64,000 bases of DNA from Pandoraea nosoerga (GTDB taxonomy: Bacteria; Pseudomonadota; Gammaproteobacteria; Burkholderiales; Burkholderiaceae): positions 62,001-126,000 of the forward strand of contig NZ_CABPSC010000007.1 of the NCBI RefSeq assembly GCF_902459585.1, written 5' to 3'. A program made the translations under genes and the position numbers. Below, piece after piece: positions 32,160 through 40,179 of the stretch. The first letter of the stretch is position 1; the number at the start of each line of letters is the position of its first letter. The notes under the pieces are model-generated. The model was not told the DNA's origin, made no database searches, and was given only the letters and a program-made list of their open reading frames with translations.

Positions 32160-33581
32160 CTGAACACGCTCAACGTCGAGTACCGCAAGGTCGAGGCGCT
32201 GATTCCCTACGCCCGCAACCCGCGCACGCACACCGACGAGCAGGTGGCCAAGATCGCGGCCAGCATTGTCGAGTACGGCTGGACGAACCCGGTGCTGGTG
32301 GACGGCGACAACGGCATCATCGCGGGCCACGGCCGTTTGGCTGCCGCGCGCAAGCTGGGACTGGATCAGGTGCCGGTCATCGAACTGGCGCACTTGTCGC
32401 CGACGCAGAAGCGCGCCTACGTCATCTCCGACAACCGGCTGGCGCTCGATGCGGGATGGAACGGGGAACTACTGGCGCTGGAACTGGCCGAGCTGTCCGA
32501 GGCCGGGTACGACCTTGGGCTGACCGGTTTCGAGGATGCCGAGATCGAGGCACTGCTCGCCGACGACGTGGTCTCCGATGAGGCCGACCAGGAGCAGCAG
32601 GACGCAACGGACGGCGACGAACCGGACGCCGCTGACGACGTGCCGGATGCACCCGTGGTGCCGGTGTCGCGCACCGGCGATGTCTGGGCCATCGGCCAGC
32701 ATCGCCTGATCTGCGGCGACGCGACCGACCGTGCCGTGGTCGGCACGCTGATGCAAGGCGACATGGCTCGCCTGTGCTTCACCTCACCGCCTTACGGCAA
32801 TCAGCGTGACTACACCTCGGGCGGCATCGCCGACTGGGATGGCCTGATGCGCGGCGTGTTCGCCCATCTGCCGATGGCTCAGGATGGCCAGGTGCTGGTC
32901 AACCTCGGGCTGATCCACCGCGACAACGAGGTCATCCCGTATTGGGATGCGTGGCTCGGTTGGATGCGCCAGCAGGGCTGGCGGCGTTTCGCGTGGTACG
33001 TCTGGGATCAGGGCCCGGGCATGCCCGGCGACTGGGCGGGCCGCTTCGCGCCAAGCTTCGAATTCGTTTTTCACTTCAACCGCCAGAGCCGCAAGCCGAA
33101 CAAGATCGTGCCGTGCAAGCATGCTGGCCAGGAATCGCACCTGCGTGCTGACGGGTCGTCCACGGCAATGCGCGGCAAGGATGGCGAGGTGGGCGGCTGG
33201 ACGCACAAGGGCCAGCCGACACAGGACACCCGCATTCCCGACTCGGTGATCCGCGTGATGCGCCACAAGGGCAAGATCGGGCAGGACATCGACCACCCGG
33301 CCGTGTTCCCGGTCGCGCTGCCGGAGTTCGTCATCGAGGCCTACACCGATTCGGGCGACATCGTGTTCGAGCCCTTCGGTGGCAGCGGCACGACGATGCT
33401 GGCTGCAGAGCGCACCGGTCGGATCTGTCGCACGGTCGAAATCGCGCCGGAGTACGTGGATGTTGCGATCAAGCGCTTCCAGCAGAACCACCCTGGCGTG
33501 CCCGTCACACTGCTGGCCACAGGCCAGTCCTTCGACCACGTCGCCAACGAGCGTCTGGCCACCACGGAGGCCGAGCAATGA
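32160..33581 (+). CDS. ParB-domain DNA methyltransferase (SPPY type)
   Basis: A 473-residue fusion: N-terminal ParB/sulfiredoxin-like domain (about 5-100, VEALIPYARNPRTHTDEQVAKIAASI, then GHGRLAAARKLG) and a C-terminal amino-methyltransferase with motif IV TSPPYG (about 208) and SAM motif FEPFGGSGTT (about 403). SPPY is typical of N4-cytosine enzymes. An ordinary start codon exists only at GTG 32244, which would cut the ParB domain in half; homology within the window (the next gene) calls for a start near 32160, where CTG lies 7 bases after GAGGA. Likely protects phage DNA from restriction. Confidence 0.85.
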   Translation: MNTLNVEYRKVEALIPYARNPRTHTDEQVAKIAASIVEYGWTNPVLVDGDNGIIAGHGRLAAARKLGLDQVPVIELAHLSPTQKRAYVISDNRLALDAGWNGELLALELAELSEAGYDLGLTGFEDAEIEALLADDVVSDEADQEQQDATDGDEPDAADDVPDAPVVPVSRTGDVWAIGQHRLICGDATDRAVVGTLMQGDMARLCFTSPPYGNQRDYTSGGIADWDGLMRGVFAHLPMAQDGQVLVNLGLIHRDNEVIPYWDAWLGWMRQQGWRRFAWYVWDQGPGMPGDWAGRFAPSFEFVFHFNRQSRKPNKIVPCKHAGQESHLRADGSSTAMRGKDGEVGGWTHKGQPTQDTRIPDSVIRVMRHKGKIGQDIDHPAVFPVALPEFVIEAYTDSGDIVFEPFGGSGTTMLAAERTGRICRTVEIAPEYVDVAIKRFQQNHPGVPVTLLATGQSFDHVANERLATTEAEQ

Positions 33582-34846
33582 ACGCCTCCTGGTTGGCCGA
33601 CAAGATCGAGCAGTGGCCCACAGGCAAGCTGCTGCCCTACGCCCGCAACGCGCGCACCCACTCGGATGAACAGGTGGCGCAAATCGCTGCGTCGATTGCC
33701 GAGTTCGGGTTCACCAATCCGATCCTGGCGGGTAGCGACGGCGTGATCGTCGCCGGGCACGGTCGGCTCGCCGCCGCGCAGAAACTCGGGTTGGAGGTGG
33801 TGCCGGTGGTCGTGCTCGACCATCTGAGCCCGACCCAGCGCCGGGCGCTGGTCATCGCGGACAACCGCATCGCCGAGAACGCCGGGTGGGATGACGCGAT
33901 GCTGCGCATCGAGATCGCGGCCCTGCAGGACGATGACTTTGACCTGTCGCTCACCGGCTTCGATGCCGACGCGCTGGCCGAGTTGATGGCGGGCGACGAG
34001 CCGGATACTGAGGGCGAAGCCGATGACGATGCGGTGCCCGAGGTCAGCGAGACGCCGGTCTCGCGTCCGGGCGACGTCTGGCTGCTCGGTGGTCACCGCC
34101 TGCTGTGCGGCGACTCCACTCTGGCCGAAAGCTACGAGCGACTACTGGAAGGCGAGCAGGTGGACATGGTCTTCACCGATCCGCCGTACAACGTGAACTA
34201 CGCCAACAGTGCCAAGGACAAGATGCGCGGCAAGGATCGCGCGATCCTGAACGACAACCTGGGCGACGGCTTCTGCGACTTCCTGCTGGCGGCGCTGACG
34301 CCCACCGTCGCGCATTGCCGGGGCGGCATCTACGTGGCGATGTCCTCCAGCGAACTCGACGTGCTGCAGGCGGCGTTCCGCGCCGCCGGTGGCCACTGGT
34401 CGACGTTCATCATCTGGGCGAAGAACACCTTCACGCTGGGTCGCGCCGACTACCAGCGCCAGTACGAGCCGATTCTGTACGGATGGCCCGAAGGGGTGCA
34501 ACGCCACTGGTGCGGCGACCGTGATCAGGGCGACGTGTGGCAAATCAAGAAGCCGCAGAAGAACGACCTGCACCCGACGATGAAACCGGTGGAGCTGGTC
34601 GAGCGGGCGATCCGCAATTCGAGCCGCCCCGGCAACGTGGTGCTGGACCCGTTCGGCGGCTCTGGCACGACGCTGATCGCCGCCGAGAAATCGGGGCGGC
34701 TGGCGCGGCTGATCGAACTCGACCCGAAGTACGTCGACGTGATTGTGCGCCGCTGGCAGGACTGGACTGGGAAACGTGCCACCCGCGAGGCGGATGGCAT
34801 GGCGTTCGATCAGGCGGCCCGCGACTCGTCGGTGATCTCGCAGTGA
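33578..34846 (+). CDS. ParB-domain DNA methyltransferase (DPPY type)
   Basis: A 422-residue paralogue of the preceding protein: ParB/sulfiredoxin-like domain (about 8-105, LPYARNARTHSDEQVAQIAASI) and methyltransferase with motif IV DPPYNV (about 200) and LDPFGGSGTT (about 357). DPPY points to N6-adenine (or N4-cytosine) methylation, so the two neighbours may modify different bases. ATGA overlap with the upstream gene. The last 37 bp overlap the end of the leftward unknown gene. Placed just before the terminase, it could mark phage DNA before packaging. Confidence 0.93.
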   Translation: MNASWLADKIEQWPTGKLLPYARNARTHSDEQVAQIAASIAEFGFTNPILAGSDGVIVAGHGRLAAAQKLGLEVVPVVVLDHLSPTQRRALVIADNRIAENAGWDDAMLRIEIAALQDDDFDLSLTGFDADALAELMAGDEPDTEGEADDDAVPEVSETPVSRPGDVWLLGGHRLLCGDSTLAESYERLLEGEQVDMVFTDPPYNVNYANSAKDKMRGKDRAILNDNLGDGFCDFLLAALTPTVAHCRGGIYVAMSSSELDVLQAAFRAAGGHWSTFIIWAKNTFTLGRADYQRQYEPILYGWPEGVQRHWCGDRDQGDVWQIKKPQKNDLHPTMKPVELVERAIRNSSRPGNVVLDPFGGSGTTLIAAEKSGRLARLIELDPKYVDVIVRRWQDWTGKRATREADGMAFDQAARDSSVISQ

Positions 34847-35175
34847 ATCACGAAGCCCGTCAGGTAGGGCAGACCGCGCGGGATGCCGTATTGCTTGCTG
34901 GTCTGGCGTCCAATCGTCCAGCCCATCCACTGTCGGGTGGCGGCGTTGATCGCGTCCGTCAAGGTCTGGCCCCGGTACAGCCCGTTCTGAACCTCGTCGG
35001 CAAAGTGGCGGCCGTGTCGGCTGTCGAGGAAGATCCGCACCGATTCGAGGGGCTGGCCGGTGGCGTCCGAAATGGCGTTCATCGCCAAGGGCCACGCAGC
35101 GCTGGCGTGCTCGTTCATCGTGCCCCAAAAGCCCCAGGCTTCGTTCTGGGTGGCAGGGATCTGGTTGGTGGTCAT
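34810..35175 (-). CDS. hypothetical phage protein, leftward
   Basis: A 121-residue protein beginning MTTNQIPATQNEAWGF, rich in Ala and Gly, no known domain. It runs against the phage late genes and converges with the methyltransferase, overlapping its last 37 bp. It has a leader and N-terminus that match those of the second leftward gene (MTTSQLTPAQ), with AAGGAGC before the ATG. Likely a prophage-expressed (moron-like) gene regulated together with that gene. Confidence 0.7.
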   Translation of the reverse strand: MTTNQIPATQNEAWGFWGTMNEHASAAWPLAMNAISDATGQPLESVRIFLDSRHGRHFADEVQNGLYRGQTLTDAINAATRQWMGWTIGRQTSKQYGIPRGLPYLTGFVIHCEITDESRAA

Positions 35176-35241
35176 CTCGGGCTCCTTCGGGTTGATCGTT
35201 GCGACGTCCGTAGTAACGCGCTGCTCGATTGAGAAGCCAAG
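35173..35241 (-). repeat. duplicated leader, copy A (promoter, ribosome site and first codons)
   Basis: Reading leftward, CTTGGCTTCTC, then GCGCGTT and then CGAAGGAGC precede the ATG of the 121-residue gene. The same blocks at the same spacing precede the gene at 35273-35785 (copy at 35783-35850), and the first codons also match (MTTNQ and MTTSQ). The hairpin GCCAAGC-GCC-GCTTGGC (35236-35252) at the outer end of this copy could terminate the upstream transcript. Confidence 0.65.
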
Positions 35242-35272
35242 CGCCGCTTGGCCTCTTTCTCGATCTTTCTGA

Positions 35273-35785
35273 TCAGGCGATGCGGTAGACCCGCTCGCCG
35301 CCCTGAGCCTTGTCCGAGACGATGGTCAGGCCGAGCTTCTTCTTGAAGGCTCCGGCGAAGGTGCCGCGCACCGTGTGCGCCTGCCAGCCCGTGGCGTCGC
35401 AGATCTGGCGCACCGTCGCGCCCTCTGCGCGCTGCAGCATCCGGATGACTTCGGCCTGCTTGCTGTTTTCGCGGGTGCGCGGCTTGGCCTGCGTGGTCTT
35501 GTCCTGGGCCCACTCGGCCTCGGCGGCCGTCACGGCGGCCTCGATCTCCGGGTCGGCGTCCAGGGGCGCGGGACGGGCGCGACCCATCGCGTCGTAGCCC
35601 TCGGCGGCGACGAACCAGTCGTTGCCGTCGGTGGTGATCAGGGCGCGGTTGAACAGGCCGTCTAGCACTTTCTTGCGTGCGCCGCCTTTGATGTTGTCAG
35701 GGAACCAGTCGATCTTGCCGCCGGTGTGTTCGAGGGCGTAGGCCAGGATCGCGTGCTGGGCCGGGGTCAGTTGGCTGGTGGTCAT
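35273..35785 (-). CDS. DUF3489 domain protein
   Basis: A 170-residue protein. The C-terminal DUF3489 domain (about 105-168) reads RTRENSKQAEVIRMLQRAEGATVRQICDATGWQAHTVRGTFAGAFKKKLGL, a winged-helix-like pattern common in alpha/beta-proteobacterial phages. The N-terminal half holds a second helix-turn-helix-like stretch (LTPAQHAILAYALEHTGGKIDWFP). A GGAGCAGCAA site precedes the ATG at 35785. A DNA-binding regulator is likely. It is divergent from the terminase small subunit. Confidence 0.85.
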   Translation of the reverse strand: MTTSQLTPAQHAILAYALEHTGGKIDWFPDNIKGGARKKVLDGLFNRALITTDGNDWFVAAEGYDAMGRARPAPLDADPEIEAAVTAAEAEWAQDKTTQAKPRTRENSKQAEVIRMLQRAEGATVRQICDATGWQAHTVRGTFAGAFKKKLGLTIVSDKAQGGERVYRIA

Positions 35786-35850
35786 TTGCTGCTCCTTCGG
35801 GGTGGTTGATGGGTGACGTGATGAACGCGCTGTTCCAGAGAGAAGCCAAG
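35783..35850 (-). repeat. duplicated leader, copy B
   Basis: Second copy of the leader described for 35173-35241: CTTGGCTTCT, GCGCGTT, CGAAGGAGC at matching distances before the ATG of the DUF3489 gene. It lies in the gap between this gene and the rightward terminase. Confidence 0.65.
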
Positions 35851-35903
35851 CTGATTCCGGGGGAATGACGAACAAATGAATGAAGGGGCCGCTGGTTCTC
35901 AAA

Positions 35904-36431
35904 ATGGGCATCTCGATACGCGCTTACGCCCGCCACCGGGGCGTAACCGACACCGCTGTTCACAAGGCCATCCGGGCTGGGCGCATCACGCCGGAAGCTG
36001 ACGGCACCATCGACGCCGACCGCGCGGATCGGGAGTGGGCACGCAACTCGGATGCTCCCAAGGCGGGGACGCGCGCCAAGGCCACGAAGGTCGCCGTACC
36101 GGAAGGCGGTGGCGACGGTCCCGCCGCCCTTCCTGCTGGCGGTGCGTCGCTGCTTCAGGCGCGCACGGTCAACGAGGTGGTCAAGGCGCAGACGAACAAG
36201 GTGCGGCTGGCCCGGCTCAAGGGCGAGCTGGTGGATCGGCCGCAGGCCATCGCCCATGTCTTCAAGCTGGCGCGCTCCGAGCGCGATGCGTGGCTGAACT
36301 GGCCCGCTCGCATCTCCGCGCAGATGGCGGCCAAGCTCGGGGTCGCCCCGCACACGATGCATGTCGCGCTCGAGGCCGCCGTGCGCGAGCACTTGCAGGA
36401 ACTTGGCGATCTGCGCCCGCGCGTGGACTGA
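35904..36431 (+). CDS. phage terminase small subunit (Nu1-like)
   Basis: A 175-residue DNA-packaging protein. The N-terminal winged helix (MGISIRAYARHRGVTDTAVHKAIRAGRI, about 1-28) recognises the packaging site, and the C-terminal half (about 80-170) is the helical oligomerisation region (VRLARLKGELVDRPQAIAHVFK...ARISAQMAAKLG). It matches Nu1-type small terminases. An upstream in-frame ATG at 35880 is an alternative start. The large subunit follows 10 bp after its stop. Confidence 0.87.
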   Translation: MGISIRAYARHRGVTDTAVHKAIRAGRITPEADGTIDADRADREWARNSDAPKAGTRAKATKVAVPEGGGDGPAALPAGGASLLQARTVNEVVKAQTNKVRLARLKGELVDRPQAIAHVFKLARSERDAWLNWPARISAQMAAKLGVAPHTMHVALEAAVREHLQELGDLRPRVD

Positions 36432-36441
36432 ACAGGAACAA

Positions 36442-38412
36442 ATGGACGTCGATTACGAAGGCGCAGCCGAAATCGAACGCGCGTGGCGCGAGGGCTTGAC
36501 GCCCGATCCGCTGCTCACGGTGTCCGAATGGTCGGATCGGCATCGGATGCTCTCCAGCAAGGCATCCGCCGAACCGGGCCGCTGGCGCACCAGCCGCACG
36601 CCGTACCTGAAGGCCATCATGGATTGCCTGTCCCCGACCTCGCCGGTCGAGCGCGTGGTGTTCATGAAGGCTGCCCAGCTCGGCGCGACCGAGATGGGAT
36701 CGAACTGGATCGGCTACGTCATCCACCATGCGCCGGGCCCGATGATGGCGGTCTGGCCGACGGTCGAGATGGCCAAGCGCAACTCCAAGCAGCGCATCGA
36801 CCCGCTGATCGAGGAATCGGGCGTGCTGGCCGAGTTGATCGCTCCGGCTCGCTCGCGCGATTCGGGCAACACGATTCTGGCCAAGGAGTTTCGCGGCGGC
36901 GTGCTGGTGATGACCGGCGCGAACAGCGCGGTCGGCCTGCGCTCGATGCCGGTGCGCTACCTGTTCCTCGACGAGGTGGACGGCTACCCGCTGGACGTCG
37001 AGGGCGAAGGCGACGCGATCTCGCTGGCGGAGGCGCGCACGCGCACCTTCGCGCGCCGGAAGATCTTCATCGTTTCCACGCCGACGATCTCGGGCGCATC
37101 GGCCATCGAGCGCGAGTACGAGGCCAGCGACCAGCGCCGCTACTTCGTGCCGTGCCCGCATTGCTCGCACCGGCAGTGGCTGCGCTTCGAGCAGTTGCGC
37201 TGGGACAAGGGCGCGCCGGAGACGGCGGCCTATGTCTGCGAATCCTGCGACACCGCGATTGCGGAGCACCACAAGACGTGGATGCTCGAACACGGCGAGT
37301 GGCGCGCGATGGTCGAGGACGGTGCGCCGCGCACGGCGGGCTTTCACCTGTCCTCGCTATACAGCCCGGTCGGCTGGCGCGCGTGGCGCGACATCGCCGC
37401 CGCGTGGGAAGCGGCGGTCAGCAAGGAATCCGGTTCCGCCGCCGCGATCAAGACCTTCAAGAACACCGAACTCGGCGAAACGTGGGTCGAGGAAGGTGAA
37501 GCGCCCGACTGGCAGCGGCTGGTCGAACGCCGCGAGGATTACCGCATCGGCACGGTGCCGCAAGGCGGTCTGCTGCTGGTGGGCGGCGCGGACGTGCAGA
37601 AGGATCGCATCGAAGTCTCGGTCTGGGCCTTCGGACGCGGTAAGGAAGCATGGCTCGTCGAGCACCGCGTGCTGATGGGCGACACCGCGCGTGAGCAGGT
37701 GTGGAAGCGTCTGGCCGAGATGCTCGACGAAACCTGGACGCACGCCACGGGCGCGGCGATGCCGCTGGCACGCTTCGCGCTCGACACCGGCTTTGCCACG
37801 CAGGAAGCCTACGCCTTCGTGCGCGCCTGCCGCGATGCGCGCGTGATGGCCGTCAAGGGCGCATCGCGCGGCGCGGCGCTGATCGGCACGCCGACGGCGG
37901 TCGATGTCTCGCGCGACGGGAAGAAGCTGCGCCGTGGCATCAAGGTATTCACCGTCGCGGTCGGCATCGCCAAGCTGGAGCTTTACAACAACCTGCGCAA
38001 GGCGGCCAACGTCGGCGAGGACGGCGTCACCACGACGTTCCCCGCAGGCTTCGTCCACCTGCCCAAGATCGACGCGGAGTTCACCCAGCAGCTCTGTGCC
38101 GAACAACTGATCACCCGCCGCGACCGCAACGGTTTCCCCGTGCGCGAATGGCAAAAGATGCGCGAGCGCAACGAGGCGCTCGACTGCTACGTCTATGCCC
38201 GCGCCGCCGCAGCGGCGGCGGGCCTGGATCGCTTCGAGGAGCGTCACTGGCGCGAACTGGAGCGACAACTCGGCATGGAGCGTCCACCGGACGATTCGCC
38301 GCCGCTCGAACCGACACATCCCAACGAGGCCACCCACAGCGGTGGCCTTTCTGCTTCTGGCACCCGCAATGGCGGCCGGCGCGTGATCAAGAGCCGCTGG
38401 CTGACCCGATGA
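36442..38412 (+). CDS. phage terminase large subunit (GpA family)
   Basis: A 656-residue packaging motor and nuclease of the lambda gpA type. ATPase motifs are the Walker A-like FMKAAQLGATEMG (about 73-85) and the Walker B-like LFLDEVDGYP (about 174-183); the nuclease domain fills the C-terminal part (about 370-600) with conserved acidic residues in GADVQKDRIEV. Zinc-like CPHCSH and CESCDT pairs (about 235-270) add a ribbon. The ATG at 36442 is chosen over a longer frame that overlaps the small subunit. It is the reference point for the late gene order. Confidence 0.95.
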   Translation: MDVDYEGAAEIERAWREGLTPDPLLTVSEWSDRHRMLSSKASAEPGRWRTSRTPYLKAIMDCLSPTSPVERVVFMKAAQLGATEMGSNWIGYVIHHAPGPMMAVWPTVEMAKRNSKQRIDPLIEESGVLAELIAPARSRDSGNTILAKEFRGGVLVMTGANSAVGLRSMPVRYLFLDEVDGYPLDVEGEGDAISLAEARTRTFARRKIFIVSTPTISGASAIEREYEASDQRRYFVPCPHCSHRQWLRFEQLRWDKGAPETAAYVCESCDTAIAEHHKTWMLEHGEWRAMVEDGAPRTAGFHLSSLYSPVGWRAWRDIAAAWEAAVSKESGSAAAIKTFKNTELGETWVEEGEAPDWQRLVERREDYRIGTVPQGGLLLVGGADVQKDRIEVSVWAFGRGKEAWLVEHRVLMGDTAREQVWKRLAEMLDETWTHATGAAMPLARFALDTGFATQEAYAFVRACRDARVMAVKGASRGAALIGTPTAVDVSRDGKKLRRGIKVFTVAVGIAKLELYNNLRKAANVGEDGVTTTFPAGFVHLPKIDAEFTQQLCAEQLITRRDRNGFPVREWQKMRERNEALDCYVYARAAAAAAGLDRFEERHWRELERQLGMERPPDDSPPLEPTHPNEATHSGGLSASGTRNGGRRVIKSRWLTR

Positions 38413-38422
38413 GAGAAGACCT

Positions 38423-38629
38423 TTGACCTACACCACCACCCAACTCGATGCGCTCAAGCGCGCGCTGGCCACTGGCGAGCGCCGCGTGAGCTTCGGCGAC
38501 AAGACGGTCGAGTACCGCTCGGTCGAGGAACTGCAGGTCGCTATTCGCATCGTCGAAGCGGAACTTGCGCGCAGCGTCGGTCGGAGCACCAAGCGTCAGA
38601 TCCGTGTCACCACGGGCAAGGGCTTCTGA
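38423..38629 (+). CDS. gpW-like head-tail joining protein
   Basis: A 68-residue protein with the gpW fold pattern: TYTTTQLDALKRALATGERRVSFGDKTVEYRSVEELQVAI, where a helix is followed by a two-strand turn and a second helix. It sits between terminase and portal, exactly where lambda has W. The start is TTG at 38423 after AGAGAAGACC. It links the packaged head to the tail connector. Confidence 0.9.
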   Translation: MTYTTTQLDALKRALATGERRVSFGDKTVEYRSVEELQVAIRIVEAELARSVGRSTKRQIRVTTGKGF

Positions 38630-38630
38630 C

Positions 38631-40157
38631 ATGGCGTGGTTCTCCCAAACCGTGCGCCGCCTGTTCGGCCAATCGCCCGTCCATGAAGCCGCCGGCCGTG
38701 GCCGCCGCGCGCTGGCGTGGATGCCCGGCAATCCCGGCGCGGTCGCCGCGATGCTGGCCACCCACACCGACCTGCGCGTCAAGAGCCGCGACCTCGTGCG
38801 CCGCAATGCGTGGGCGCAGGCCGCGCTCGACGCCTTCGTCGCCAACGCGGTCGGCACCGGCATCAAGCCGCAGAGCCTGTCGGACGACGAAGACTTCAAG
38901 GCCGACGTGCAGGCGCTGTGGCGCGACTGGACCGAGGAAGCCGACGCGGCGGGCCAAACCGATTTCTACGGCCTGCAAGCCTTGGCCTGCCGTTCGATGC
39001 TCGAAGGCGGCGAATGCCTGATCCGGCTACGGCCGCGCCGTGTCGAGGATGGCTTGGTCGTGCCCTTGCAGCTTCAACTGCTGGAGTCGGAGCACCTGCC
39101 GATCCACCTCACCACCGATCTGCCCTCCGGCAACGTGGTGCGCTCGGGCATCGAGTTCGACGCGCTGGGCCGCCGTGTGGCCTACCACCTGTACCGCTCG
39201 CACCCCGAGGACGGACGGCTCGCGCCGATGTCGGGCCAGGGCGGGATGGAGACCGTGCGCGTGGACGCGCGCGAGGTCATCCACCTCTACCGCGTGCTGC
39301 GTCCCGGCCAGATCCGCGGCGAGCCGTGGCTGTCGCGCGCGCTGGTCAAGCTCAACGAACTCGACCAGTACGACGACGCCGAACTGGTGCGCAAGAAGAC
39401 CGCCGCGATGTTCGCGGGCTTCGTCACGCGCCAGAACCCCGAGGACAACCTGATGGGCGAAGGCCCGGCCGATGGCGACGGCATCGCGCTCGCCGGGCTG
39501 GAGCCGGGCACGCTGCAGATTCTGGAGCCGGGCGAGGACATCAAGTTCTCCGATCCGGCGGACGTGGGCGGCTCGTATTCGGAGTTCCTGCGCACGCAGT
39601 TCCGCGCGGTCGCCGCCGCCATCGGCATCACCTACGAGCAACTGACCGGCGACCTGACGGGCGTGAACTACTCGTCCATCCGCGCCGGACTGCTTGAGTT
39701 CCGCCGCCGCTGCGAGATGGTGCAGCACTCGGTGCTGGTCCATCAGATGTGTCGCCCGGTGTGGGCGACGTGGATGAAGCAGGCCGTGCTCGCCGGCTCG
39801 CTCGATGCGCCGGGTTTCGCGCGCGGTGGGCCGGCGCGCCGCCGCCAGTACCTGCAAGCCAAGTGGATTCCGCAGGGCTGGCAGTGGGTCGATCCCGAGA
39901 AGGAATACAAGGCCATGCTGCTGGCGATCCGTGCGGGCCTGATGAGCCGCTCGGAAGCCATCTCGGCCAACGGTTACGACGCCGAAGACGTCGACCGCGA
40001 GATCGCCGCAGACAACAAGCGCGCCGACGACCTCGGCCTGATCTTCGATTCCGACCCTCGCTACACGTCGAAGGACGGCGCGAATGTGCGTGATGGGGCG
40101 GAACCCAACCGCAACGCCATCGCGCCCGACGCCACCGGCGGCGACTCCTCCGCCTGA
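38631..40157 (+). CDS. phage portal protein (lambda gpB type)
   Basis: A 508-residue portal protein forming the dodecameric ring through which DNA enters and leaves the head. Typical features: an N-terminal region (RDLVRRNAWAQAALDAFVANAVGTGI), a central LESEHLP...GIEFDALGRRVAYHLYRSHPED (about 150-190), VIHLYRVLRPGQIRGEPWLS (about 215-235), and DLTGVNYSSIRAGLLEFRR (about 340). Starts 1 bp after gpW. Followed by the head protease. Confidence 0.94.
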   Translation: MAWFSQTVRRLFGQSPVHEAAGRGRRALAWMPGNPGAVAAMLATHTDLRVKSRDLVRRNAWAQAALDAFVANAVGTGIKPQSLSDDEDFKADVQALWRDWTEEADAAGQTDFYGLQALACRSMLEGGECLIRLRPRRVEDGLVVPLQLQLLESEHLPIHLTTDLPSGNVVRSGIEFDALGRRVAYHLYRSHPEDGRLAPMSGQGGMETVRVDAREVIHLYRVLRPGQIRGEPWLSRALVKLNELDQYDDAELVRKKTAAMFAGFVTRQNPEDNLMGEGPADGDGIALAGLEPGTLQILEPGEDIKFSDPADVGGSYSEFLRTQFRAVAAAIGITYEQLTGDLTGVNYSSIRAGLLEFRRRCEMVQHSVLVHQMCRPVWATWMKQAVLAGSLDAPGFARGGPARRRQYLQAKWIPQGWQWVDPEKEYKAMLLAIRAGLMSRSEAISANGYDAEDVDREIAADNKRADDLGLIFDSDPRYTSKDGANVRDGAEPNRNAIAPDATGGDSSA

Positions 40158-40179
40158 CCGCTTTCCCCGAAGGATTCCC

